Notes under the pieces: model-generated
The model's input: the letters and a program-made list of their open reading frames with translations, nothing else
Told to the model about the DNA's origin: nothing
Database searches by the model: none
Made by a program: the position numbers and the translations under genes
Shown here: one piece after another, positions 13,366-24,144 of the stretch
How the letters are laid out: every line of letters starts with the position of its first letter
Position numbering within the stretch: the stretch's first letter is position 1
Assembly (NCBI GenBank): GCA_027405735.1
Contig: JAPEHQ010000002.1
Location: 2,108,001 to 2,172,000, forward strand
From: Mucor racemosus
Taxonomy: Eukaryota > Mucoromycota > Mucoromycetes > Mucorales > Mucoraceae
Direction of reading: 5' to 3'
Length of the DNA stretch: 64,000 bases

Positions 13366-13851
13366 TATCACCGTATTTAAAATAACCTCCATTGTGTATA
13401 TACTGTACATTGTAATAGATCAATTGGTTGTCAAACTGGATATACCGTATAATATGGAGGATTATATGAATGACGACATTAATTCTATGGTTGGTTAAGA
13501 GAGGTTGGTGTTACTAATTGTAATTGCTATTACTAGTATACGATGTTTAATTATGATTGATTATATGGAATTATATAATAATTGATTATAAGTACTGTAA
13601 CAATGATAAATAAGTAATAATATATATTTATTTGGATTGTGGTTATAAATATAAAAAGGGAAAAGGAAGAACAGATAAATTCGATAATGTGCAATTGATC
13701 CGTTCTTGGTTGTTATTTATATATGCGATTTGCTTATGTGATGTAACTGGGTCATTACATACATGCAAAAATGTGTGCAAATTTACCTTATCTATGTATT
13801 AATTTAGTTATCACTATGGCCGACTTATGCTGCACAAAATGATTTCGTTGT

Positions 13852-14255
13852 GCCCAGGTGGGCTGCGGACACTATACTGTAGCCTGAGCTGTTGTGCCCA
13901 CTGAATATGGCTAAAAAGATAACAAGATGCACACGGGCACAACAAAAAAAACTGCACACGAGCACAACGCTAAACCTATATGTGCAGAGTTATAGACTCT
14001 GCCCGTGGGCATGACATTAATCCCATGTGTGCCTAATAGTAGAATTGCCCATAAGCATATCATTATTCCTATTTGTTCAAAATAATAAAATCTGACCATG
14101 AGCATAATGAGCTGATCGTATGGGCACAAATTGGTTTGTACATGAGCATCGTGCCGTTCTCAAAATTTCATTGCATTTTTTATCGGAATATGTTTTAAAT
14201 TACGTTTGCTTTTATTAATAATATAGATTATAGACAATACAATTCAATAAGTTAT
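13852..14255. repeat. Direct repeat, about 0.4 kb, rich in TGTGCCCA-like words, copy 1
   Basis: This segment recurs at 16331-16755 in the same orientation with small indels. It starts at a tgtgccc word and contains many imperfect, often palindromic copies of TGTGCCC/GGGCACA (for example TGCCCACGGGCA and gggcacaac) spaced every 20-40 bp. It ends near gattatagacaa. Minus-strand ORFs in both copies (from MCPYDQLIM in this one) share frame, but they are short and their content is set by the repeated words. I see no known protein domain. Confidence 0.7.
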
Positions 14256-14389
14256 TCATCTTTGGAAGTTGGAATATGAAAATAAAAAAAGAGAAACAAC
14301 ACACCACGTAGAAAAGGATTTTCAAGATTTTACATTATTAAGCGCAATTAAAACCCTGCTAAATTGCACATTTTGGCCAATGTAAAAAA

Positions 14390-16330
14390 AGCAGCACTAC
14401 AGCGCATCAACCCATAAACTAAACACAATAGGCAATATCTGTTATCATGGAAACAGGCATTTTCTACCGAAAAAACCAGCTGACATATTATAGATGATAG
14501 ATTCATTAAAAAATTGCAAAAGGGAGCCCGCAGAGCAACGCCATAATTGGGCATAGCAAGATTGAATGGCTATGTTGTATTCCACCTACTATTATCATAC
14601 ATTATCACCTTCTACAACAGTATCAATACATCTTACAATCTATTGACTACGACATGTATTGAAGTGCAAGTCTTGATATCGGATATAAGAAACTCCTAGC
14701 GTATCAAGTTTAATCCAGTAATTACCAAGAACGCTTTGACCTCATGATCAATTATGACGCCATACTATTTCATCCCAGCGGTTAATCAATCAAGTAGCTA
14801 TCAAATCAACATCCAAGCACATTTAGCTCAGCATTGAAACAAGACAACTCACAAGCTCTGCAAGAACGGTTAAATTATGATTGATCCATTTCAATCGATA
14901 GATTACTATCAAACAGATCTAATGAATGGTTCAATAGTGCCTTAAATTACATCTCAGGATCTCAATGTCAAACCAATATAAAAGGCTATACTTTTATATC
15001 TAAATAAACGATATCTTGTTTTTATTATACTGTTGAAGAACTGATTAATTACTCATTCTTTTATAATTGTATTCTTTTTTAAGTACTATTTATCAATCCT
15101 GAAAGTATACGACAGGCTAAGTCTCTTATTCTATGGTATTATATATCTAGGTTTTAAATAAAAATGCGTCTTTTTTTTTTACTTTTCTTATATTTAACCA
15201 TGTACTGTCTGAAAATTCAGACTTTGTAGTGGACATTTTTCGGGCTCATTTTATCCTTACCAGCACACATGATTTACATCAAAAAACAGAAAAATCAAAC
15301 TTTGATACCAAAATCAACGTTTAAATATACTACATTGTGAGAGAAAATTGTAGCTATAACTAATAGACATTTTATAAAAGCTTAATATTAAATATTAAAT
15401 AATGAAACTTTGTACTTTTGCCCCAAAAACGGTTTTTTGATTAAAGGATTTTCATGTAATATTCTGCAATAAAAATGTTTATTATTTTTTATTGAGCAAA
15501 TAGAGCGTTAAATTCTGTATATGTGCATATTTTTTGTTTTTATAATTGATAGTATAATTAACTCTAGATTTGCAAAATCAGAAAAAAAAAATTAAAAAAT
15601 GTCAAATTTGATGATCTGGACAAGAATAATTTTTTAAATTAATATTCCGCTTATAAGCCTTGTAAATCTTAAAAATAAGATATTTTATAATACTTGAGAA
15701 CTTTTTCAAGAATTTACGATGTTGTATCCATTTGACTCAAGCTTATTACCGTAAATCTTTATATATGTTAATATTATGCGGTGGTTTATTTGATAATAAT
15801 ATAGACTTACTTTATAATTATTGCGCTAGAGGTGATTTACATTAAGTTTTTTTTTACCCTTACCTCTCGAATATCATAAACATAAGTATGGCCATCACTG
15901 GAACCTATTTGATTTATCGAGACTTTTTAAACTAAAATCAACGTAAAAAGTACCTTTTATTAGAATAAATTAAATATGGGTTTATATAGTTATTGGGATT
16001 GTGTGATAAGATCTAATGAACCCCTGTCCATTAGATGTGACAATAGAAATTACTATTAATGTGTATGGATATAATATGTTATGTTTCAGTGGTAATATTG
16101 AAACCATAAAATGTAACCTTTGCTTGATTCGCATGTTGAACATCATGGTTTGACAGATGTTCTAAATTGGTAATTTGGTAACTCCTAATTCTGATAGATC
16201 ACTATTGCCAGCCATCTTTTTATCCTCTTTGTCCCAAGGAGCCAATTTATTCGATGTTTTACTAGAACCAACTTATTAAGTACTTACAAAAAATGGGTTC
16301 TCAGTATTTGCAGCAGTCAAATTCCATATG
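14390..16330. repeat. Unclassified dispersed repeat, copy 2, with nested insertion
   Basis: This is the second copy of the repeat at 11380-12450. Relative to copy 1 it is interrupted by about 540 bp (14576-15114), which recurs on its own at 17606-18125. It also contains about 300 bp of sequence (15910-16210) absent from copy 1. After the latter, homology resumes at ccaatttatt and continues to 16330. The frame open in copy 1 is broken here. Confidence 0.7.
14576..15114. mobile_element. Nested 540-bp non-autonomous insertion
   Basis: In copy 1 of the host repeat, ggctacg is followed directly by tctctcat. Here the equivalent ggctatg is followed by 540 bp and then ggctaag and tctctt. The GGCTANG words on both sides fit a diverged 7-bp target duplication. 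The inserted sequence is related to 17606-18125 along most of its length. Both copies keep a short frame ending FSxALKQxNSQ...LN(Y/H)D and a stop, which suggests a decayed coding segment. No clear terminal inverted repeat is visible. Confidence 0.55.
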
Positions 16331-16755
16331 TGCCCCAAGGTGGGCTACACACTATAGCCTGAGCTGTTGTTGTGCCCACTGAATATGGCTAAAAAGATAA
16401 CAAGGTGCACATGGGCACAACAAAAGAAAATATACACAAGCACAACGCTAAGCCTGTATGTGCAGAATTATAGATTCTGTCCATGTGCATAACGACATTA
16501 ATCCCATGTGTGCATAATAGTAGAATTGCCCATAAGCGTATCATTATTCCTATTTGTGCACAATAATAAAATCTGGCCATCATGAGCATAATGATCAGAT
16601 TGTATGATGGGCACAAATTAGTTTGTACTGTATATGAGCATTGTACCGTTCTCAAAATTTCATTCCATTTTTTACTGGAATGGGTTTTTAAATTACATTT
16701 GCTTTTATTATTAATATAGATTATAGACAAGAATACAATTTAATACGTTGCTTAT
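16331..16755. repeat. Direct repeat with TGTGCCCA-like words, copy 2
   Basis: This is the second copy of 13852-14255. It begins at tgtgccccaaggtgggct and ends near attatagacaagaatacaa. The two copies flank about 2.1 kb. That could be a segmental duplication, or the direct terminal repeats of a non-autonomous element. No primer-binding site or polypurine tract was recognised, so I do not call an LTR. Confidence 0.65.
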
Positions 16756-16989
16756 GTAGTAGAGCAATACATTCAACATCCAATATATTTACGATTATCA
16801 TCATTTGTAAATATGTTTATAGCTATAATAATGTTTGCAGCAACAATGGATTTTGCTTCAGCATAAAATAATTAAATAACACTTGCTATGGCCTGATTTC
16901 ATTCATGATAAAATCAGGACCTAAAGATATCGGGTAGATTATGGAAATGCATGTTCTTATTTGTTCTCATTGATTTATAATTAGTGATA

Positions 16990-17462
16990 TTAAACGAGCC
17001 GAGCCTTTTTTATGCAGCCGAGCTTTTCTCAAGGCTCGTTAAAGTTAGACGAGCTTACAAAAAAGCTCGTTCAACCTCGACGAGCTTTTTTTTGCGCGTG
17101 ACTAGAGCTCGTTTACCCCAAACGAGCTTTTTTATGCAGCGACTAAAACTCATCATCTCAATGCGAGCTTTATTTTACCTTTCCAGTGACAAATATCTAA
17201 AGTAAAGCAAACTTATGAATGTCAATTGACAATTATCTAAAGTAATAATGTCATAGCATTTACTAATTATTATTTAAATTTGAACTTTTTGAAAAGAAGT
17301 CAAAAGCTCGTCTTTCTCAAACGAGCTTTTTAAAAAAAAGTCAAAAACTCGTCTTTGTCAAACGAGCTTTTATTAAAGCTCGGCTCGAGCTCGAGTGATA
17401 CAAAGCTCGGCTCGTTGTGGCGAGCTTTGGTCAAGCTCGTCCTAGGCTCGGCTCGTCTTTTA
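16990..17462. mobile_element. Foldback/MITE-like element built of GCTCG palindromes
   Basis: The segment starts with AAACGAGCCGAGCC and ends with GGCTCGGCTCGTCTT, an inverted pair with one mismatch. Between them lie roughly twenty copies of aaacgagctttt, aaaagctcgt and similar words, in both orientations and mostly clustered in the two outer thirds, leaving an AT-rich middle (17170-17290). The GC word content is sharply unlike the surroundings. The layout fits a foldback or MITE element with arrays of subterminal transposase-binding words. A clear target duplication was not seen. ORFs in it are by-products of the repeats. Confidence 0.65.
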
Positions 17463-17605
17463 TACTTATTTATAATATAGATTAGAAATTGTGTATAAAT
17501 AGAAGGACATCTTCCTTTCAAAGAAGAGTTAATTAAGTTTTACTTGATAATAAAAGCCTAACGTTATCTAGTCGAATTCCTATTGTTTTTTTATATTTTT
17601 TTTCC

Positions 17606-18125
17606 GTGAATATCTCTACCTGTTCCACAAATACATCTCACAATGTATTGACTATAACATGCATTGAAGTCCAAAGTATTGATATCGGACATAAGAAACT
17701 CCTAGCGTACTACTGTAAGCTTAATCCAGAAATTACAAAGAATGCTTGGGCCTCAATTATAACACCATATTATTTCATCCCAGCGGTTAATCAATCAAGT
17801 AGCTATTAAATCAACATCCAACAAGCCCATTTAGCGCAGCATTAAAACAAGGCAACTCACAAATTCTGCAATTACGGTTAAATCATGATTGATCCATTTA
17901 TATTTATAGATTACTATCAAACAGATATAATGGTTTAATAATGACTTAAATTACATCTCGGGATCTCAATGTCAAATCAATATAAAAGGCCATACTTTTA
18001 TATCATCTTAATAAATGATATCTTGTTTTTGTTATACAGTTGTTGAAGAACTGGTTCATTGCTCATTCTCCTTTTATTGTATTCTTTTTTTAAGTATTAT
18101 CTATTAACATGAAAATATAGGACAC
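17606..18125. repeat. Second copy of the 540-bp nested element
   Basis: This segment matches 14600-15115 over most of its length; shared phrases include ataagaaactcctagcgta and agcggttaatcaatcaagta. A frame of 67 codons from 17606 is open (CIEVQSIDIGHKKLLAYY) and ends at a TAA after NQSSSY. The first copy is broken by stops. I do not recognise a protein family. Confidence 0.65.
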
Positions 18126-18357
18126 AACAGGTGGTTTTATTGGACAGAAATATCATGTTTTGCTGATAGTTTTCTCAATTTATAGTGATCTATAAAAATA
18201 GAAATATAAAATTTTATGTAGGATATATTTAAATCTACCATCATGTATAATTGAAGATTAATTGGATCAATATTTACAAGGATGGGATTTTTTTCTTTGT
18301 TTTCTGCAGTTGTAAATAATAGTTTATTACTTTTTAAAACTTAAAACTCATCATCCA

Positions 18358-19500
18358 GGGCTTAATTTCTGTATTCGCAAGATAGGTCTAATTGATTGCT
18401 ACTCTGAATTTTTTGTTTTAGCAAAAACATTGATTTTTCATCGAGATAACAAAAATAATAGTTCTTACCACAGCTTAAACCTATCATCACGGGGTCCCAA
18501 AATTTATTTGTTGAAATGAACGAAAAATGATTCAAAAAAACAAAAAGGGTTAAATGCTCATGAACTGCAAAGTAAATCAACCTAGCGTATTAAATAGTTT
18601 TTGTATAGTTTTGGATTCTGCATCCATCTAAATAAAATTCAAACAAACATTTTACATTAAATTTTGCGTAAAATGCAATTGAAATTTTGAAAGTTTTTTC
18701 AAGATACACATCACTTTTTATAAGCATATTTAAGATATGACAAATAGAAATGATATTTAAAAAAATTATCTATCGATTGAGCTATTGGGAAATCTTCTAG
18801 CTGCATTATTCGTAGAGAAAACAACGTTTTTGTCCAAATTTTTTTCTGTTTCAGAATTTGGGATGAGGGTATACAAGGGGAAAATTGAAGTTAGAGATGA
18901 GGGTGTCTCTTTGTACACGTTTTTGAGGATATCTTCACGAAAAATCAATATTTTAAAAAAATCTAAATTGGGTCTGAGAGAGCTCAACAAGCTTAATGAC
19001 ATGAATGCAATAAAAATGTTGCTCAATGTAGCCAATATTTTGAAACCTACTATAGAAATGCCAAAAAAATGAAAAAAAAAAAAAAAGTGCTCAGAATTTT
19101 TTTATCTTAAAATATGTTATAGAGCACTTCAAAACAAGTAAGTTTTATTACTAAAAAGTTTTAGTATAGCTTAATTATTTCTAGAGATATGAAACCTCAA
19201 AGTTTTCAATCCATTGGCAGTGAAATACGCGTAAAAAATCTGAAACCTTAGCATTGAAAAATTAATACCAACTGCAAAAAATAGGATATTTCCGGATACT
19301 CGTTTTTGGATTAAAGCTGAACATCTCAGGTACATTGTCATATAATTTTTTCCAGGTATTACTTAGTGAAAAAAAAAGTAAAGTAGGGATGATAAACGAG
19401 GCCAAGTTTTCAAGGAAAATGCAGTAATTTCACACACTTTTGTGTTTTCGAGTCTTTTGTGAGATATAAAATATTTTCAGAAAGAGGTAGGTGGCATATA
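18358..19500. repeat. Dispersed repeat family A-D, copy A (+ orientation)
   Basis: This is the first of four related copies (28872-29840 inverted, 45490-46645, 57770-59860 split). Landmarks in order are an A-rich site with aatgattcaaaaaaacaaa, the phrase catgaactgcaaagtaa, the phrase gggtatacaaggggaaaa, an internal poly(A), and the segment gctgaacatctcaggtacat. It has short frames on both strands. One reads VSEFGMRVYKGK, with its equivalent open in copies B, C and D. The opposite strand reads FPLYTLIPNSE. I do not recognise either product. No terminal repeats were found, and boundaries are where similarity fades. Confidence 0.75.
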
Positions 19501-19952
19501 TTGCTACCAATCTATATCTATTTTTTAATGTTTCTTAGAGTCTAATCTTGATTTCTTGGCTAAATTACGATGTACCATATTAAATTTCTCGATATTGAAT
19601 TTCGTGGTGTAGTTTACACTAATTTTACCGTGTACAGCCGGAAGAATTACGCATAAAGGCCTAATGTGTGAAAGTAACAGATACATTTATGTGCCATTAA
19701 AAGCGTAGTTGTTTGGTTTATGCATTGATAGAGTAAAGGTCGAATATTATATTAGAAATCTATATTTCAATTTAAGCCCTTTCGTTTATTGCAAAGCAAA
19801 GTAGCATTACTTCTAAGGTATAATAGATGAAAATACTTTATTATTAGTTTGGTGAAATTATATTACAGTAGGTTGTTTTACTTTTTAGTTGAAGATACTA
19901 TTATTATTTGCACAATTAAGAATCAGGGATAAGAAACATATACATCTGATCA
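19501..19952. other. Intergenic, nothing recognised
   Basis: This is AT-rich sequence between repeat copy A and the 3' end of RAD18. I see no gene, repeat or structured element. Confidence 0.5.
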
Positions 19953-21015
19953 TTATTGATCTTTAGGCGTACCATCCTCATTTTTGACTTTCTTCCTCTT
20001 CACATCATTGATCAAAGATTGAAACTGATCGGCATACATTGCCTATGTAAATAAATGATCATATTAGAGGTATGCTTGGTAATAAAAACATAATAACTAC
20101 TTACTTTATGTTGAGATGGGTCAGTGGCCTTTCTTTTAGATTGATTATGTTTTTCCATAGCTTGTGAATTCTCAATAGCTTGTAATCTCTGCACCAACAC
20201 CTGAGCACTCACTGGATTCTGAGCATCATAATTCGCATTATATAAATTGATATATTCTTTGTGTCTCCAAATTTTCTGTGATCTATCCCCTCCTTCCGGT
20301 AACTTGAATGACTATTATTCGATGTAAGTTTTCAATTATGCTCAATGCGAATACAAATTTCGACTTACTCTTAACAAGCTTGTTAAATCTTTATCCTTCA
20401 TTAAAGCATAAACTTGTTTGACAGGCTTTTTACCGAGATCTGGAGGTTTGTTATTACTATCGAGCTTATGTTAATTCACTGTCAATATTTTGAGAATGTT
20501 TTTTTTTTTTTTTTTTTTTTAATTTACGTTTTGAATGTTTTTGGAACTTTCATCATTGGCATAGAGGATGATAATGGCGAATTAAATGCAAATGAAGAAC
20601 TTGTGCTTCCAAAACCAGTTGATGATATAGGGTCGGTTCTACGCGGTATGCTGCTATCTCCATTTAAACATCTATTAAGATGTGTTGCATCAAGTACGTT
20701 ATACTGCATCTTTTGTCCACAAACAGGGCAATCTACCATCGTTGTGTCTAATTTTTCAGGTATTGTTGCAGTTTGAGAAGATTGAATTGGTGATGAAGAT
20801 TCTATAATACTGAGATCTGATTGACTAGTTTGCATTGGATCTCCCATTGAAGAAACTGAAGTTTTAGTCTGTGAAGATGACAAACGAGTTGATCTTCTTG
20901 TGGAGGAGGGAATATTAGATGCAGATGCTGCACGTTTTAAATTACTACTAGGCATGAAATCATCTGTTGGATCATTGTCAATAATAATAGGCGCTGAATT
21001 TGATGTTTGTACAGG

Positions 21016-21077
<62 letters not shown>

Positions 21078-21485
21078 GAATATTTATATTTTGTTTTGGC
21101 GCAGTAGCCATTGTTTCCATTGATAAAAGAAATTGTCTATTTTTATTTTATTAAAATATAATGTAATTCACTTGCCATTGTAATTAGCTTACCGAGATTC
21201 TCGCCATGAATGTACGACATTATCAAGATCATAATTATGTATTAAATTATTCTCATAAGCCGGCTTTCGACATTTAGGACAAATTTGCTCGGCAGAGAGA
21301 CTTCTACGTATACATAAAGCACAAAAGGAATGTGAGCATGTTGATAATATCATTGTAGCATTAAAAATTTCTTTGCAAATGGGACATCTTAAATGCTCAT
21401 CCAATGTAGATAATTGAATAGCTTTGAAATCAGAAGGATCATCAAAACCTTCTTCAAAGTTTGCAGTAGACATTAAATGACACAC
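19953..21485 (-). CDS. rad18: RAD18-type E3 ubiquitin ligase (post-replication repair)
   Basis: RAD18 works with RAD6 to monoubiquitinate PCNA at stalled forks. Exon 1 carries a C3HC4 RING (CPICKEIFNATMILSTCSHSFC...CPKC) at residues ~35-75, close to the fungal RAD18 pattern. After a glutamine run encoded by CAA/CAG (21015-21080) comes the RAD18 UBZ4 zinc finger (CPVCGQKMQYNVLDATHLNRC). A SAP-like segment follows (KQVYALMKDKDLTSLLKSFKLPEGGD), then a basic tail (DVKRKKVKNEDG). All three domains occur in the order expected of RAD18. At least five exons are joined by short introns, one containing a run of about 21 A. The first ATG is at 21485 (MCHLM); the in-frame ATG at 21473 is an equally plausible start. 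The long polyQ between RING and UBZ is unusual for the family. It is divergent with the G-alpha gene. Confidence 0.93.
21015..21080 (-). repeat. CAA-type trinucleotide repeat encoding polyglutamine in RAD18
   Basis: This is a run of over twenty GTT triplets on the plus strand, read as glutamine codons on the minus strand. It lies between the RING and UBZ domains in predicted disordered sequence and is likely to vary in length between strains. Confidence 0.9.
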
Positions 21486-22167
21486 TCACACACACACGCG
21501 AGAATTGGGAAAAAAAAAAGATTTGTGTGCGCGACTGGGTCCATTTTAACAATTAAACATTTTAAAAAGGGACGTGATGTTGAAGGTTGTTATTGCTATC
21601 GTGATTGGATAAAAAGTACGGATGATTCCATTTGGTGACAAAATGTAACAAACAATATCAATCAAGGAGAGAGAAAACTATTGTGGTATCATATATCGTA
21701 TAATGATTATATTGCACAAAAAATACTCACACTTATGTATTAATTACTAGATGATTATATTTAAAAATCTCGAGATGATCTATATTTCTCGTTTCCATGG
21801 ATACCATTGAAAATTTCAAGGTCCTCCCCAAGGTTCTAACTATTTTTTTTCGTGAATCTATTATTCTAATCTCGATAGAAATAACAATTTAGTTTTAAGG
21901 AGGTAATGTTTCTTTTTGGGAACCTCAAGTGAGAAAGAGGCTGGATTTTGTGTCTGTAAATAAACAAATTGAAATGAAAAAGTGATTATTTAGATGGTTG
22001 TACAAAATATCTGTGTTGCCAATTTGATTGATGTCCCGCGAAAGATTATTAAAAAAGTTTTCGATAGATTAAATAGATATAAAATAGAGTTTTTGTATTA
22101 GCTCCATTTCCTTCTTTTTTTGTCTGTTTTTCCATTTCATAAAGATATATATATATAAATATAAACA
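21486..22167. promoter_or_regulatory. Divergent promoter region between RAD18 and G-alpha
   Basis: About 680 bp separate the two divergent start codons. A TATA-like string (gatataaaatag) lies about 90 bp before the G-alpha ATG, and a CT-rich stretch lies just downstream of it. A short CA/GT repeat sits just before the RAD18 start. No specific factor site can be claimed. Confidence 0.4.
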
Positions 22168-23345
22168 ATGGGTTGTTGTGCATCAGTTGAAGAAAGTGAT
22201 AGTGTTGGTAAACTTCGCAATGAAGAAATCGATGGACAGCTTCGAATGGAGAAAATAAACAATAAAAATGAAGTGAAATTATTACTGCTTGGTATGTTTT
22301 TATCTTTTTTGTTGTTGGGAGAATGTCAAATTTATTAGTTTTGTTAGGTGCTGGTGAATCAGGAAAATCAACAATTTTAAAACAAATGAAATTGATTCAT
22401 GATGGAGGATTTACATCAGAAGAAAAAGAAGCTTACAAAGAAATTATTTTCAGTAATTCAGTTCAATCTATTCATGTTTTATTGGAAGCAATGGAAAACC
22501 TTGATATTCCCTTGGCAGATCCAGCAAATCAAGTGTTTTATGATTATATAATGGATCAATATCAGAAGATGGACTATTTCTCTATGCCATCTGAATTAGT
22601 CAAAGCAATAAGATCATTATGGCAAGATTCGGGTGTTAAAGAAACACATTCAAGAAGAAATGAATTTCAGTTAAATGATTCAGCATCATAGTGAGTAAAT
22701 TTTTCACAATTATACAACTTGATATTAATTTCTTTTTATAGTTACTTTGACTCGATTGATCGTATAGGTGACCCAAACTATTTGCCCACCGATCAAGATG
22801 TATTACGTTCACGTGTAAAGACAACTGGTATTGCAGAAAGTAAATTTACTTTTGGTACACTTACTTACCGTATGTTTGATGTTGGTGGACAACGTTCTGA
22901 ACGTAAAAAATGGATTCATTGCTTTGAAGATGTTACAGCAATTATTTTCTTGGTTGCTATATCTGAATATGACCAAGTTTTGATTGAAGATGAATCGGTA
23001 AACAGAATGCAAGAAGCTTTAACTCTATTTGATTCAATTTGTAACTCGAGATGGTTTGAAAGAACATCCACAATTTTATTCTTGAACAAGACTGATTTAT
23101 TCAAGCAAAAATTAACGACAAGCCCATTAGTTGATTACTTTCCTGATTATAAAGGATCAAATGATGATTATGAAGAAGCAAGTAATTATATCATGCAGCG
23201 ATTTATTTCACTTAATTCGTCTGCTGAGAAGCAAGTTTATACTCATTTGACTTGTGCAACAGACACTGAGCAGGTCAAGTTTGTTATGAGTGCTGTCAAT
23301 GATATTATTCTACAAACAAATTTACGAGATGTTGGCTTGATTTAA
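22168..23345 (+). CDS. Heterotrimeric G-protein alpha subunit
   Basis: This is a membrane-bound GTPase relaying receptor signals. Exons are 22168-22291, 22348-22690 and 22742-23345, giving about 355 residues, the usual length. The N-terminus MGCCAS supports myristoylation at Gly2 and palmitoylation at Cys3/Cys4. The guanine-nucleotide motifs are all present: GAGESGKST (P-loop, split by intron 1 right after its first glycine), RSRVKTTG with the switch I arginine, [12 protein letters not shown] (switch II with the catalytic glutamine), NKTD and TCATDT. The C-terminus is DVGLI, so the cysteine at position -4 that pertussis toxin modifies in Gi-type subunits is replaced by valine. It is probably a fungal group I/III-like subunit; the exact class needs a tree. 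Confidence 0.95.
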
Positions 23346-23591
23346 AGAGATGAGATATACCCTTTTAAACTTCAGATATAATGTATACACCCTTATCACT
23401 TTATTATTATTTTACTATTATTGCTATTAGATTTTTCTTTTCTTTTTTTTTCCCTTCATTTATCATGACACAAAAGATCAAAGCACATGTACATGTGACT
23501 ATTTGAGACCTTGCTACAGAAGTATAATAAACACAACAGTTAATTGAATTATATATAATGTACCTTTTTTTCCTCAATTTTATCTTAAAAC

Positions 23592-24034
23592 ATGCGTTCA
23601 ATTTTGTTATTTTGTTTGGCCATCATCTTCGCTTCTTCCTTGACATTAGCTGCTGAAGGTTTCTTTTTTTTGTTTTATTAACAATAAATTGTGTATTCCA
23701 CAGACTAAACTATATTCAATTTAGAAGGTTTTACAGACTTTATTATCGCTTTATCGAAGCCAGTAACCAAGGACAAATTAGAAAAAGCAAAGGCGGATAT
23801 CAAAAAAGCTGGTGGAAAAATCAATCATGAAATTACTTTAGGCCTTGAAGGATTTGCCGTTTCTCTTCCTGCAGATCAAATAACTGCATTTGGCCAAAAG
23901 GATTATGTCGATTTTGTTGAAGAGGATAAAGCAGGTAAATTTATGCATTGTATATATATATATATACATATACACACAAACACACACACAAATCTAAACT
24001 TTCTGTGTTTATTTGTTTAGTTCATGCATTCTAA
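23592..24034 (+). CDS. Small secreted peptidase-inhibitor I9 (subtilisin propeptide-like) protein
   Basis: Three exons (23592-23658, 23725-23934, 24021-24034) encode about 96 residues. The first 20 form a signal peptide (MRSILLFCLAIIFASSLTLA). The mature part reads TDFIIALSKPVTKDKLEKAKADI, then GGKINHEITLGLEGFAVSLP and YVDFVEEDKAVHAF. This is the I9 fold of subtilase propeptides and of the yeast proteinase B inhibitor PBI2. There is no attached protease, so it is a stand-alone inhibitor or chaperone. The signal peptide distinguishes it from cytosolic PBI2. The last exon adds only five codons and the stop. Confidence 0.82.
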
Positions 24035-24144
24035 AAGAATACCATGTTAATTTTGACACATTCCTTGATTTTTAATTATGAAATGTAGCCATTTAGCAAA
24101 TATTGTACCCTTTTTTTTTCTTTTACATACAATACACTAATAAA

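Noticed and set aside
13289..13498. 69-codon ORF across the MITE
   Set aside because: It starts inside the MITE and runs into unrelated flank; no support as a gene.
16389..16730. 113-codon minus-strand ORF with hydrophobic residues
   Set aside because: Its text comes from repeated TGTGCCCA-like words, and the partner copy is shorter and frame-disrupted.
13852..16755. LTR retrotransposon
   Set aside because: The direct repeats are suggestive, but there is no primer-binding site, polypurine tract, gag or pol between them.
16984..17521. ORFs in the GCTCG element
   Set aside because: They are by-products of the palindromic array; the amino-acid text only repeats the DNA words.
18766..19072. 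Frames of repeat copy A as true genes
   Set aside because: Both strands are open, no domain is seen and there is no promoter; kept as a repeat with unknown coding status.
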